NCBI GenBank assembly: GCA_044508625.1
Contig: JBIQHJ010000012.1
Coordinates: forward strand, 9,162 to 73,161
Source: Castellaniella sp044508625
Lineage (GTDB): Bacteria > Pseudomonadota > Gammaproteobacteria > Burkholderiales > Burkholderiaceae_B
Reading direction: 5' to 3'
Length of the DNA: 64,000 nucleotides
A program made the translations under genes and the position numbers. The notes under the pieces are model-generated. The model ran no database searches. It was not told the DNA's origin and worked only from the letters and a program-made list of their open reading frames with translations. How positions within the stretch are numbered: position 1 is the first letter of the stretch; each line of letters begins with the position of its first letter. Below are positions 43,722 to 52,532 of the stretch, piece after piece.

Positions 43722-44972
43722 ATGGCGACGATGAAAACACATGAGGATCTGGGACGCAGGATGAGGCTCGCGGCGGCGGGCATCGCGGCGGTGGTGGGGC
43801 TGGCATGCCCCGTCGCCAGCAGCGTGGCCGCCGACGCCAAGAACCCGGAAAGCATCACCATCGGCACGATCCTGCCGCTGACCGGAGCCACCGCGCAGAA
43901 CGGCGAGAATTCGCTGCGCGGCATCCAGCTCGCGGTGGAGGAAATCAACGCGGCGGGCGGCATCAAGTCGATGGGCGGCGCGAAACTCAAGCTCACGGTG
44001 GCCGACGCCACGAGCAATCCGGCCAAGGCGGCCTCCGCGGCCATCAATTTCCTGTCCAAGGACGACAAGCCCCTGGCCATGGTGGGCGCCTATGCCAGCG
44101 GCCTCACCGAGACGATCGCGCGCGTCACCGAGCGGGCGCGGATCCCGCTGCTCAGCACCTCGTTCGCCGACACGCTGACCCAGCAGGGCTACAAGTTCTT
44201 CTTCCAGTTGCCCGCCGCGGCCTCCAAGATGGGCACGGCCCAGTTCCGCTACGCCTCCGAGGTCGCCAAGGCCAACGGCAGCCCGCTCTCGAACGTGGCC
44301 ATCGTGTACGCGAACAACGCCTACGGCGCGAGCCAGGCGGAATCCCTCAAGAAGCAGGCCGAGCAGAGCGGGACCAAGGTGGTGCTGTTCGAAGGCTACT
44401 CGCCCGAGATCACCGACGCCAACCCCATCGTCGCCAAGATCCAGGCCTCGAAGGCCGATGCCGTCTTTTCGATCGCCTATGTCACCGACGGCGTGCTGCT
44501 GATGCGCGCCCTGAAGTCGGCCGGCAGCACCGTGCCGATGTTCGGCGGCACCGGCGGGTACGTGACGCCGGACTTCCTCAAGGTGCTGGGACCCGCGGTC
44601 AACGGCGTCTTCAGCGTGACCACTTCCAACCCGGACGGCTACGGCGCCATCGGCGAGGCCTACCAGAAGAAGTACGGCCAGTTCATGCCGCAGGAGGCGC
44701 ATGACAACGCCGCCGCCGTGTACGTCATCGCGCAGGCACTGGAGGAGCATCCGACGACCGACCCGGCCGCGCTGGCCCAGGCCATCCACCAGGGCAAGTT
44801 CACGCGCGGCGCCGCGGGATCCATGCCCGGGGGCGTGGTCGAGTTCAACGAGGCCGGCGTGAACGTCCATGCGGCGCCCCTGATGGTGCAGTGGCAGGAC
44901 AGCAAGCTCGTCGGCGTCTGGCCCGCGGACCTGGTCAAGGGCAAGCCCCAGTGGCCGGCGGCCGGCAAGTAA
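43722..44972 (+). CDS. ABC importer solute-binding protein (LivK type)
   Basis: 416 residues, start MATMKTHED after AGGAGACGG. A signal region AAAGIAAVVGLACPVASSVAADA is followed by the type-I binding fold (ITIGTILPLTGATAQNGENSLRGIQLAVEEINAAGG). The ligand cleft region reads GAYASGLTETIARVTERARIPLLSTSFAD. Being inside an operon with hydantoinase and carbamoylase, it probably binds a hydantoin, ureide, carbamoyl amino acid or D-amino acid rather than leucine. A strong hairpin separates it from the permease genes. Confidence 0.92.
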   Translation: MATMKTHEDLGRRMRLAAAGIAAVVGLACPVASSVAADAKNPESITIGTILPLTGATAQNGENSLRGIQLAVEEINAAGGIKSMGGAKLKLTVADATSNPAKAASAAINFLSKDDKPLAMVGAYASGLTETIARVTERARIPLLSTSFADTLTQQGYKFFFQLPAAASKMGTAQFRYASEVAKANGSPLSNVAIVYANNAYGASQAESLKKQAEQSGTKVVLFEGYSPEITDANPIVAKIQASKADAVFSIAYVTDGVLLMRALKSAGSTVPMFGGTGGYVTPDFLKVLGPAVNGVFSVTTSNPDGYGAIGEAYQKKYGQFMPQEAHDNAAAVYVIAQALEEHPTTDPAALAQAIHQGKFTRGAAGSMPGGVVEFNEAGVNVHAAPLMVQWQDSKLVGVWPADLVKGKPQWPAAGK

Positions 44973-44996
44973 GCGCGAAGGAACGCAGGACCGGCC

Positions 44997-45026
44997 GCGC
45001 GCCGCGCATCGCCAGGCGCGGCGCGC
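44997..45026 (+). promoter_or_regulatory. Intercistronic hairpin livK-livH
   Basis: GCGCGCCGCGC (44997-45007) pairs perfectly with GCGCGGCGCGC (45016-45026), an 11-bp stem with an eight-base loop in the 139-base gap between binding protein and permease. There is no U-run. A role in transcript stability and stoichiometry is inferred from similar operons. Confidence 0.75.
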
Positions 45027-45111
45027 CCGGTTCCCGTCGACACAGTCCCGATCGCCCGCAATGGAATCCATTGCCGGCGTCCGGCGACGCAATCATGGAT
45101 GACCACACGAT

Positions 45112-45993
45112 ATGCTGCAATTGATACTGCAGTCGGTTGCGAACGGGGTGCTCATAGGCAGCGTCTATGGGCTCATCTCGGTCGGATTGACGCTCATATT
45201 CGGCGTCATGAACATCGTCAATTTCGCCCAGGGCGAATTGCTGATGATCGGCATGATGGCCGCGTACTTCCTGAGCGGCGCCCTGCAGCTCGACCCCCTC
45301 CTCATCGCCCCGCTCGTCGGCGTCGGCGGCTTCCTGTTCGGCATGCTCACCGAGCGCCTGGTGATCGAGCCCATCATCAAGGCGCCGCAGTCCGCCCAGA
45401 TCATCGCGACCGTGGGCCTGAGCCTGATACTGGCCAACGGCGTCGCCCTCCTGACCGGAAACAACTTCTTCAGCGTCACCACGGCCTACCAGGACCAGTC
45501 CTTCGACGTGCTGGGCCTCTCGTTCCCCGCGAGCTTCGTGTACGCGGCCGCCTGCGCGCTCGTGATGGCGATCCTCCTGGGCCTGTTCCTGAACAAGACC
45601 CGCTACGGCAAGGCCATGCGCGCCACCTCGCAGAACCGGTACGCGGTGCAGCTCATGGGCATCGATCCGCGCTGGATGTACATGCTCGCCTTCGGCATAG
45701 GCTCGGCGCTGACCATGGTGGCGGGCGCGGTGATATTGCCGTACACGCTGACCTATCCCTACATCGGCCAGCACTTCATCCTCATCATGTTCACCGTCGT
45801 GGTGCTGGGCGGCCTGGGCTCGGTCAGGGGCGCCATCATCGCCGGCCTGGTGGTGGGGGTGGTGCAGTCGATGTCGACCCTGGTGCTGCCGATCGAAATC
45901 CAGAACCTCCCGGTGTTCGTGGTGTTCTTCTTTGCGCTGGTGCTCATACCCGGGGGCGGATTCCAGCGCATTTTCCGCCGGAGGCCGAACTGA
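45112..45993 (+). CDS. livH: Branched-chain-type ABC importer permease (LivH type)
   Basis: 293-residue membrane permease (GVLIGSVYGLISVGLTLIFGVMNIVNFAQGELLMIGM; then VVVLGGLGSVRGAIIAGLVVGVVQ). Eight or more hydrophobic segments. Its TGA overlaps the ATG of the next permease gene. Unlike the other two importers in the window, this set has five separate proteins. Confidence 0.92.
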   Translation: MLQLILQSVANGVLIGSVYGLISVGLTLIFGVMNIVNFAQGELLMIGMMAAYFLSGALQLDPLLIAPLVGVGGFLFGMLTERLVIEPIIKAPQSAQIIATVGLSLILANGVALLTGNNFFSVTTAYQDQSFDVLGLSFPASFVYAAACALVMAILLGLFLNKTRYGKAMRATSQNRYAVQLMGIDPRWMYMLAFGIGSALTMVAGAVILPYTLTYPYIGQHFILIMFTVVVLGGLGSVRGAIIAGLVVGVVQSMSTLVLPIEIQNLPVFVVFFFALVLIPGGGFQRIFRRRPN

Positions 45994-46997
45994 TGGCTAC
46001 GCATACGACTTCCCGCGCCGTGAAGCCGCGCACATCGGCGGCCATCGGATGGCTCGTCTTTCTCGTGGCGGTGTTCACCGCGCCGCTGTACCTGGACAAC
46101 CAGTACGACCTCCGGCTCGCCATCCTCGTCTGCCTGCTCGGCGGCGCATCGATCGGCTGGAACCTGCTAGGCGGCTACGCCAACCAGATCTCGCTCGGCC
46201 ACATCACGTTCTTCGGGATCGGCATGTACACGGTGGCGATCTTCCAGTCCTCGCTGCACCTGAGCCCCTGGCTCGCCATCCCGGTGGCCGTGATCCTGTC
46301 GCTCGCCGTGGCGGCCCTGATCGGCTGGCCGAGCTTTCGCCTGTCGGGCCATTATTTCGCGCTGGCCACGCTGGCGCTCCTGCCGGTGTCCGAGCTGGTC
46401 GCCAGCGGCTGGGAGAGCCTGACCGGCGGCGCCCGCGGCCTGTCCGTGCCGATCCTGCCCTCGGGACTGGCGACGCTGCAGTTCGACAGGCCCGAGCCGT
46501 TCTTCTACGTGGCCGCGGCCTTTCTCGTGATCGTGCTGGCGATCGCGCGGGTGGTGCGCTTCTCCACCCTCGGCATGCGGCTTTCCGCCATACGGTCCAA
46601 CCCGGAGGCCGCCACCCTGGCGGGCGTGGACCAGTTCCGCGCAAAGATGACGACGCTGCTGATCAGCGCCGCCATCGTCGCCGTCGCCGGCTCGCTGTAC
46701 GGCGCCTTCCTCCAGTACGTGGATCCGCGCACGGCGTTTTCCTGGGACACCACGCTGAACCTCGTGCTGTTCGCGATCGTGGGCGGGCTGCAGTTCTGGT
46801 GGGGCCCGCTGCTGGGCGCCGCCATCCTGGTCCCGGTCAATGAATACGCCTCCATGCAGCTCAGCGGCAACCTGGCGGCCCTGGGCCAGCTCGCCTACGG
46901 GGTCATCCTGCTGCTGCTGATCATCTTTCAACCTCGCGGCCTGGGCGGTCTGCTCCAGACCGTGTTCCAGCGGCTCGAAGGAGGGTCCAGGAAATGA
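45993..46997 (+). CDS. livM: Branched-chain-type ABC importer permease (LivM type)
   Basis: 334-residue membrane permease: SIGWNLLGGYANQISLGHITFFGIGMYT, GHYFALATLALLPVSELVAS, VLFAIVGGLQFWWGPLLGAAIL. Second permease subunit of the importer at 43722-48424. Overlaps livH by one base at its start and livG by four bases at its end (ATGA). Confidence 0.92.
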   Translation: MATHTTSRAVKPRTSAAIGWLVFLVAVFTAPLYLDNQYDLRLAILVCLLGGASIGWNLLGGYANQISLGHITFFGIGMYTVAIFQSSLHLSPWLAIPVAVILSLAVAALIGWPSFRLSGHYFALATLALLPVSELVASGWESLTGGARGLSVPILPSGLATLQFDRPEPFFYVAAAFLVIVLAIARVVRFSTLGMRLSAIRSNPEAATLAGVDQFRAKMTTLLISAAIVAVAGSLYGAFLQYVDPRTAFSWDTTLNLVLFAIVGGLQFWWGPLLGAAILVPVNEYASMQLSGNLAALGQLAYGVILLLLIIFQPRGLGGLLQTVFQRLEGGSRK

Positions 46998-47716
46998 GCC
47001 GGCCCATACTGAAAGTCGAAAACGTCGACCAGCGCTTCGCCGGCCTGCACGCCCTGAAGCACGTGAGCTTCGAGCTGATCGAGGGCGAGATCCTCGGCAT
47101 CATCGGGCCGAACGGCGCGGGGAAATCGACGCTGTTCAACGCCATCGTGGGCACGGTGCCGCCGGTCTCCGGCGCCATCCGGTTCAAGGACAGGGACATC
47201 GTCGGGATGCCCACGCACCGGATCGCCGCGCTGGGCATCGCCAAGACCTCGCAGACCGTGCAGGTGTTCGACGAGATGACGGCGCTCGACAACGTGGCCG
47301 TGGCGGCGCTGCTGAGTTCCAAGTCCGTGGCCGCGGCGCGCGCCGCCGCCCGCGAGGAGCTCGAGTTCTGGGGGCTGGAGGGGCACGCCGACACGCTGGC
47401 CCAGGACCTGCCGCTCGCCCAGCGCTCGCTGCTCGAGCTCGCGCGGGCCATGATGCTGCGCCCGCAGGTGCTGCTGGTCGACGAGGTCATGGCTGGCCTG
47501 AACGAGGTCGAGGTGGACGACATCCTCGAGCGGCTCATGCGCGTCAACCGCGAGCGCGGCGTCACCCTCATGGTGATCGAGCACAACATGCGCGCGCTGA
47601 TGAAGATCTCGTCGCGGATCCTCGCCCTGGATTATGGCGCGGTCCTCACCCTGGGCAAGCCCGAGGAGGTGAGCCGCCACAAGCAGGTGATCGAAGCTTA
47701 CCTAGGAGTGGAATGA
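46994..47716 (+). CDS. livG: Branched-chain-type ABC importer ATPase (LivG type)
   Basis: 240 residues. Walker A GPNGAGKST near 38 and Walker B VLLVDEVMAGL are present. The signature that is normally LSGGQ reads DLPLAQRSLLELARA, clearly degenerate, and Walker B has V-D-E-V in place of D-E-P. This variant is shared in style with the fused ATPase at 57169. The partner LivF downstream keeps a normal signature, so the ATPase pair may be asymmetric, with one degenerate composite site. Confidence 0.9.
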   Translation: MSRPILKVENVDQRFAGLHALKHVSFELIEGEILGIIGPNGAGKSTLFNAIVGTVPPVSGAIRFKDRDIVGMPTHRIAALGIAKTSQTVQVFDEMTALDNVAVAALLSSKSVAAARAAAREELEFWGLEGHADTLAQDLPLAQRSLLELARAMMLRPQVLLVDEVMAGLNEVEVDDILERLMRVNRERGVTLMVIEHNMRALMKISSRILALDYGAVLTLGKPEEVSRHKQVIEAYLGVE

Positions 47717-48424
47717 ATGGGTCTCGAAATCAAAGGATTGCATGCCGGCTACGGCAAGATAGAGGCCCTGCACGGCGTGTCCCTGGAGGTCCCCGACGGC
47801 GACTACGTCGCGGTGGTGGGCGCCAACGGCGCGGGCAAGTCGACGCTGCTGAAAGCGGTCTCGGGCACCGTGCGGTGCTTCGGCGGGACCATCGCCTTCG
47901 ACGGCCAGGAGCTCACCAGGATGTCCTCCCACCGCATCCCGGCGTGCCGGATCGCGCACGTGCCCGAGGGCCGGCAGATATTCCCCCGCCTGAGCGTCCT
48001 CGACAACCTCATGATGGGCGCCTGGCTGGTCAGGGACGACGGCCAGCGGTCGGAGCGCCTGCGCCTGGTCTATGACCTGTTCCCGCGGCTCAGGGAGCGC
48101 GCCGGCCAGATGGCGGGCACGCTGTCCGGCGGCGAGCAGCAGATGGTCGCCGTGGGCCGCGCCCTGATGCTGGGGCCCAAGCTGATCATGCTCGACGAGC
48201 CCTCGCAGGGCCTGGCCCCCAAGCTGGTCAACGAGATGTACGAGCAGCTCAGGCAGGTCCACCGGCTGGGCACCAGCGTGCTGCTGGTCGAGCAGAACAC
48301 GACCTCGGCGCTGAAGTACGCCGCCAGGGCCTACGTGATGGAACGCGGCAGGATCATCCTGAGCGGAGCCTCCGATGAGCTCCGCGACAAGGACGAGATC
48401 CGCCGCGCCTATCTGGGAATCTGA
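47717..48424 (+). CDS. livF: Branched-chain-type ABC importer ATPase (LivF type)
   Basis: 235 residues, start directly after the livG stop. Walker A GANGAGKST, signature LSGGEQQ, Walker B LIMLDEPSQGLAP, and the C-terminal RRAYLGI. It completes the K-H-M-G-F importer of the hydantoin/ureide operon. Confidence 0.92.
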   Translation: MGLEIKGLHAGYGKIEALHGVSLEVPDGDYVAVVGANGAGKSTLLKAVSGTVRCFGGTIAFDGQELTRMSSHRIPACRIAHVPEGRQIFPRLSVLDNLMMGAWLVRDDGQRSERLRLVYDLFPRLRERAGQMAGTLSGGEQQMVAVGRALMLGPKLIMLDEPSQGLAPKLVNEMYEQLRQVHRLGTSVLLVEQNTTSALKYAARAYVMERGRIILSGASDELRDKDEIRRAYLGI

Positions 48425-48435
48425 AGGGGACGGAC

Positions 48436-49773
48436 ATGTCGGAGGCTTCACTGTTGGATCGCGCGGTCGGCATCGCGGCCGGCCTCAACCTGGCCCGCGT
48501 CCCGGCGGCCTCGCTCAGGCGCGCCGGGCACATCATCGCGGATACGGTCGGGGTGAGCTGCGCGGGCGCCCGCCAGGCGCAGATGGTCGCCCTGGCCGGC
48601 ATCGAGCGCCGCGAGGGCCGGGTGGGCGAGGGCCCGCGGCACGGCGCCACCGTGTTCAGCGGCCCGCCGCTGCGGGCGGACCCCGAGCGCGCGGCCTTCC
48701 TCAATGCGACCGCGGGCAGCTTCGTCGAGCTGGACGAGGGCATGCGTCCCACCGGGCATCCGGGGATGCAGGTCGTGATTCCCGCGGTCGCGGTGGCCGA
48801 GGCGGAGAAAGCCCATGGGCAGTCGCTGCTGCGCGCGGTCATCGCCGGCTACGAGGTCACGGCGAGGCTGTTCACGGCGTACCGGCTGACGTATCCCACG
48901 CATCCGCACGGGCACTTCGGGGCGGTCGGCGGCGCGGTCGCCGTCGCCATGATCCTCGACCGGGATCCCGTCGAGGCCGCCCGCATCGCGGCGACCAGTC
49001 CCATCCTCTCGGTCTGGGACGCGTGCTTCGAAGGCGCGACGGCCCGGAACACCTGGATGGGCAGTGCCGCCGAGCTGGCGGTGCGCGCGTCCCGGCTCGC
49101 CGAGGCGGGCTTCACCGGCTCGCCGGCGGGCCTGGAATCCTCCTTCGGCAAGCTCGCCGGCACGCTGGCCGATCGGGATGCGCTGGCGGCCCCGCTGGAC
49201 TACGAGAGCCTCGGGCTGACCCGCAACTATTTCAAGCTGCACAGCGCCTGTGCCCTGAGCCACGCCGCCGTCGACGCGGTCCGGCAGCTCCCGGCCATCG
49301 ACCCCGCCCGCATCGAGCGGGTCGAGGTCGAGACCGTGAGCAACAACATGAAGCTCGCCCGCCAGGCGGAGCCCAATGCCCTGTCCGCGCGGTTTTCGCT
49401 GCCCTACGTGGTGGCGGCCGCCCTGCTGCGGCGCCCGCTGGACGCGGACGGCTTCCGCTTCGAGCCGGAAACCGCGCGGCTCGCCGCGCGCGTGGAGCTG
49501 CGCGTGGCCGAGGACCTGGAGGCGAAATGGCCGGATGCCTCGCCGGCCAGGGTCACCGTGCTGAGTTCCGATGGCCGGTCCTGCACCGCGCAGGTCGACA
49601 ACCCCCACGGCCATTACCGCGATCCCCTGTCCGAGGACGAGATCGGGCGGAAATTCCGCGAGCTCGTGGGCGGCGGCGCGGCGGCGCAGGCCTGGTGGGG
49701 CCGGATGACGAATCTCTTTCACGTGCCGGATTGCTCGCGCCTGTTCCTCGGGGTCGACGACCATGCGAATTAG
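48436..49773 (+). CDS. MmgE/PrpD-family protein
   Basis: 445 residues. MmgE/PrpD fold, represented by 2-methylcitrate dehydratase and by isomerases such as cis-aconitate and iminodisuccinate-related enzymes. Landmarks: RRAGHIIADTVGVSCAGA near the N-terminus, AFLNATAGSFVELDEG and THPHGHFGAVGGAVAVAMIL, then NYFKLHSACALSHAAVDAV. Here it is between an importer and an asparaginase, so a dehydratase, lyase or isomerase of an amino-acid-derived dicarboxylate is more probable than propionate metabolism. It overlaps the asparaginase gene by 11 bases. Confidence 0.88.
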   Translation: MSEASLLDRAVGIAAGLNLARVPAASLRRAGHIIADTVGVSCAGARQAQMVALAGIERREGRVGEGPRHGATVFSGPPLRADPERAAFLNATAGSFVELDEGMRPTGHPGMQVVIPAVAVAEAEKAHGQSLLRAVIAGYEVTARLFTAYRLTYPTHPHGHFGAVGGAVAVAMILDRDPVEAARIAATSPILSVWDACFEGATARNTWMGSAAELAVRASRLAEAGFTGSPAGLESSFGKLAGTLADRDALAAPLDYESLGLTRNYFKLHSACALSHAAVDAVRQLPAIDPARIERVEVETVSNNMKLARQAEPNALSARFSLPYVVAAALLRRPLDADGFRFEPETARLAARVELRVAEDLEAKWPDASPARVTVLSSDGRSCTAQVDNPHGHYRDPLSEDEIGRKFRELVGGGAAAQAWWGRMTNLFHVPDCSRLFLGVDDHAN

Positions 49774-50725
49774 CCTCCTCGCCACCGGCGGCACGATCTC
49801 GACGCAGGCCGGCGCGGGCGGCGCGACGCCGGCGCTCGGGGCGCAGGCCCTCGCGGCCGCCGCGCGGAGCGGGGACGGGGACCTCGCCATCGTCACGCGC
49901 GACGTCGCGCGGGTGTCGAGCCGCAACGTCACGCCGGCCGCCATGTGGGAGCTCGCCGGCGCCGTCGCGGACGAGATCCGGGGCGGCTGCGACGGCGTCG
50001 TCGTCACCCATGGGACGGACACCCTCGAGGAGACGGCCTACGCGCTCTCGCTGCTCGTCCGCACGAGCGTCCCGGTCGTCGTGACGGGCGCCATGCGGGT
50101 GCCCGGCTCGCCGGGCGAGGACGGCCCCGCCAACCTCGCGGCCGCCATCGCGGTGGCCTCGACGCCGGGGTTCGCGGCCTACGGGCCCCTCGTCGTCCAC
50201 CAGGACGAGATCCATCTCGCCCGGTGGGCCACCAAGGTCCACGGCACCCGCGTCGCCGCCTTCGGGTCGCCGGCCGCGGGCCCCGCCGGCATGGTCGTGG
50301 AGGGCAGGGCGGTGCCGTTCTTCGGGCCGCCCCCCTCGGAACGCCTGGTGCGCGCCGGCGCCCCGGACAAGCGCGTCGAGCTGGTCTGGGCCGCGGCCGG
50401 ATCGGACGGCCTGGTGGTCGACGCGATCCGGGACCGGGTCGACGGCCTCGTGGTGGCGGCCCTGGGCGGCGGGCACGTCCCCGCCCCCATGGCCGACGCG
50501 CTGCTGCGGGCCGCCGCGCAGGGGGTCGCCGTCGTCCTGGCGAGCCGCTGCGCCAGTCCCCAGGTGCTGCGCAGCACCTATGGCGGCGCCGGCGGCGAGA
50601 GGCACCTGCTCGCCTCGGGGCTGGTGTCCGCGGGCGCCCTGTCGGCGCTCAAGGCGCGCCTGAGGCTGTTGTTCGGATTGTCGGCCGGGTTCACCGCGGC
50701 CGAGCTGTTTCCCATGGACCATTGA
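49763..50725 (+). CDS. L-asparaginase family amidohydrolase
   Basis: 320 residues, cytoplasmic (no signal peptide). Two catalytic threonines are visible in LLATGGTIS (Thr12 region) and VVTHGTDTLEETAY, with the Lys in HLARWATKVHGTR. Family members cleave Asn, Gln or related amides. The start lies inside the PrpD gene end. With a carbamoylase, hydantoinase and racemase in the same operon, it may act on a D-amide or ureide intermediate; substrate selectivity is not deducible. Confidence 0.9.
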   Translation: MRISLLATGGTISTQAGAGGATPALGAQALAAAARSGDGDLAIVTRDVARVSSRNVTPAAMWELAGAVADEIRGGCDGVVVTHGTDTLEETAYALSLLVRTSVPVVVTGAMRVPGSPGEDGPANLAAAIAVASTPGFAAYGPLVVHQDEIHLARWATKVHGTRVAAFGSPAAGPAGMVVEGRAVPFFGPPPSERLVRAGAPDKRVELVWAAAGSDGLVVDAIRDRVDGLVVAALGGGHVPAPMADALLRAAAQGVAVVLASRCASPQVLRSTYGGAGGERHLLASGLVSAGALSALKARLRLLFGLSAGFTAAELFPMDH

Positions 50726-50727
50726 TC

Positions 50728-51645
50728 ATGAGCATGCACAGAGAAATTCGGAGGGATACCCATAGGCGCTACGCCTATTCCGCCATCGACGACCGGCCGA
50801 CCTACGAGTGGCCCGGAGGCCGGCGCCTCGCGCTGCACCTCAGCCTGAACATCGAGCATTTCCGGTTCGGCGCGGGCATCGGCAACGACTACGCGGTGCC
50901 GCAGCCCGGCCTCAACGTCCGCAGCTACGGCTGGCGCGACTACGGCAACCGGGTCGGCGCGTACAGGCTGCTGGACCTGGCGGACGCCTACGATCTCCGC
51001 TACGGCCTGCTGGTGAATTCGGACGTGTATGCCTATTGCCCGGGGCTGATCGAGCGCTTTTCCGAGAGGGGGCACGAGATCGTCGGCCATGGCCGCACCA
51101 ATTCCGAGCGGCAGATCGACATGTCCGAGGAGGAGGAGATCGCCTGCATCCGCGAGGCGACCGAGACCATCCGCGACCGCGAGGGCGCGCCGCCCCGCGG
51201 CTGGCTGGCGCCGTACATCTGCCAGACGAGCCGCTCGCTGGACCTGCTCGAGGAGCATGGCTACGAGTACATGATGGACTGGCCCATCGACGACCAGCCG
51301 ATATGGTTCGCCACCCGGCATGGCCGCATCCTGTCCATCCCGTATTCCCACGACCTGAACGATTCCATCGAGTGCGTGTCGCGGCGCACGCCCTCGCAGA
51401 CGTTCTGCGACAACCTCATCGACCAGTTCGACGAGATGCTCGAGGAATCGCGCAGGCGGCCGCTCGTCATGTGCATCGTCCTGCACAGCTTCATCCTGGG
51501 GCAGCCCTATCGCCTGAGGCAGTTCCGCGCGGTCATGGACCACATCGTCCGGCACCGCGACCAGATCTGGATGGCGACGCCCGGGCAGATCGCCGATCAC
51601 GTCAAGACCCTGCCTCCCGGGACGGTGCCCGGGGACGGCGCCTGA
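50728..51645 (+). CDS. Polysaccharide deacetylase-fold protein, PuuE/allantoinase-like
   Basis: 305 residues. NodB-fold protein without signal peptide. LALHLSLNIEHFRFG stands where deacetylases have the catalytic Asp pair, and GHEIVGHGRTNSE carries the HG-x3 metal motif. The style matches PuuE-type allantoinases, metal-independent enzymes that open allantoin, rather than cell-wall deacetylases. It starts two bases after the asparaginase stop. A ring-opening amidase acting on another ureide fits the operon well, but the substrate is not shown. Confidence 0.85.
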   Translation: MSMHREIRRDTHRRYAYSAIDDRPTYEWPGGRRLALHLSLNIEHFRFGAGIGNDYAVPQPGLNVRSYGWRDYGNRVGAYRLLDLADAYDLRYGLLVNSDVYAYCPGLIERFSERGHEIVGHGRTNSERQIDMSEEEEIACIREATETIRDREGAPPRGWLAPYICQTSRSLDLLEEHGYEYMMDWPIDDQPIWFATRHGRILSIPYSHDLNDSIECVSRRTPSQTFCDNLIDQFDEMLEESRRRPLVMCIVLHSFILGQPYRLRQFRAVMDHIVRHRDQIWMATPGQIADHVKTLPPGTVPGDGA

Positions 51646-51653
51646 GGCGGGAC

Positions 51654-52397
51654 ATGGGCGCGTCTTGCGGACACGAGCCCACCGTGGGCGTGCTCGGCGG
51701 CATGGGGCCGCTGGCCGGCGCCACGCTCGCGCTGCGCATCGTCGAATTGACCAGGGCCACGCGCGACCAGGAACACATTTCCGTCGTCCTGCTCAACGAC
51801 CCCCATGTGCCCGACCGCTCGGCGGCGGGGACGGCGGGCGGCCAGAGCCCCCTGCCGGCCATGCTGCGCGGCGTGGGCACCCTGGTGCGCGCGGGCGTGG
51901 ACTGCATCGTCGTGCCCTGCAACACGGCGCACCTGTGGTTCGATCGCTTGCAGGAGGCCTGCCCGAAACCCATCCTGCACATCGTCGACGCGGTCATCCA
52001 CGACTTGCGGCGCCAGGGCGTCCCGGACGGCGCGGTGATCGGCGTCCTGGGCACGCCGGCGACGCTGCAGCTCGGCCTGTACCAGGACCGGCTGGTGTCC
52101 TCGGGCTACCGGCCCCTCGTCCCCGAGCCGGCCGAGATCCAGTCCCTGCTGGTTCCGGCCATCGCGGCCGTCAAGGCCAACCGGGTGGAGGACGCCCATC
52201 CGCTCGTCGTCCGGGCCATCGAGTCGCTCGGGCGCAGGGGCGCGCAGGCGATCGTGCTGGGGTGCACGGAACTGCCGCTGGCCGTTCCCCACGCGCGCAG
52301 GCCCGCGCTGGGCATCGTGCTGACGGACTCCATCGACGCGCTGGCGCTGCAGGCCATCGAGTGGGTGGGCCAGCACGCCGAGGCCTGCGGCGCCTGA
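51654..52397 (+). CDS. Aspartate/glutamate racemase family protein
   Basis: 247 residues, both catalytic cysteines present: VVPCNTAHLW and VLGCTELPL. GVLGGMGPLAG is the family N-terminus. It interconverts L- and D- forms of aspartate, glutamate or similar acidic amino acids. It is the last gene of the 40224-52397 operon and starts eight bases after the deacetylase-like gene. Together with D-specific carbamoylase and hydantoinase it would connect D-amino acids to central metabolism. Confidence 0.9.
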   Translation: MGASCGHEPTVGVLGGMGPLAGATLALRIVELTRATRDQEHISVVLLNDPHVPDRSAAGTAGGQSPLPAMLRGVGTLVRAGVDCIVVPCNTAHLWFDRLQEACPKPILHIVDAVIHDLRRQGVPDGAVIGVLGTPATLQLGLYQDRLVSSGYRPLVPEPAEIQSLLVPAIAAVKANRVEDAHPLVVRAIESLGRRGAQAIVLGCTELPLAVPHARRPALGIVLTDSIDALALQAIEWVGQHAEACGA

Positions 52398-52401
52398 TCC
52401 G

Positions 52402-52532
52402 GCTCGGGCGCCGGCGGGCGGCTCGGTGCCGCGCTCGACCGGCATGCTCAGGCGTCCACGGCGGTTCGAGGCCGCGTTCGGCCCGTACGCTCAGGCGTCC
52501 ACGGGCGGCTCGAGACCGCGCTCGGCCAGCAC
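52402..52532. repeat. Triplicated 43-44 bp at LysR 3' end
   Basis: Three consecutive copies starting GCTC(A/G)GGCG at 52402, 52446 and 52489. The third copy encodes the last residues of the LysR gene (AERGLEPPVDA) and its stop; the other two lie beyond the stop and are partly diverged. Confidence 0.8.
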
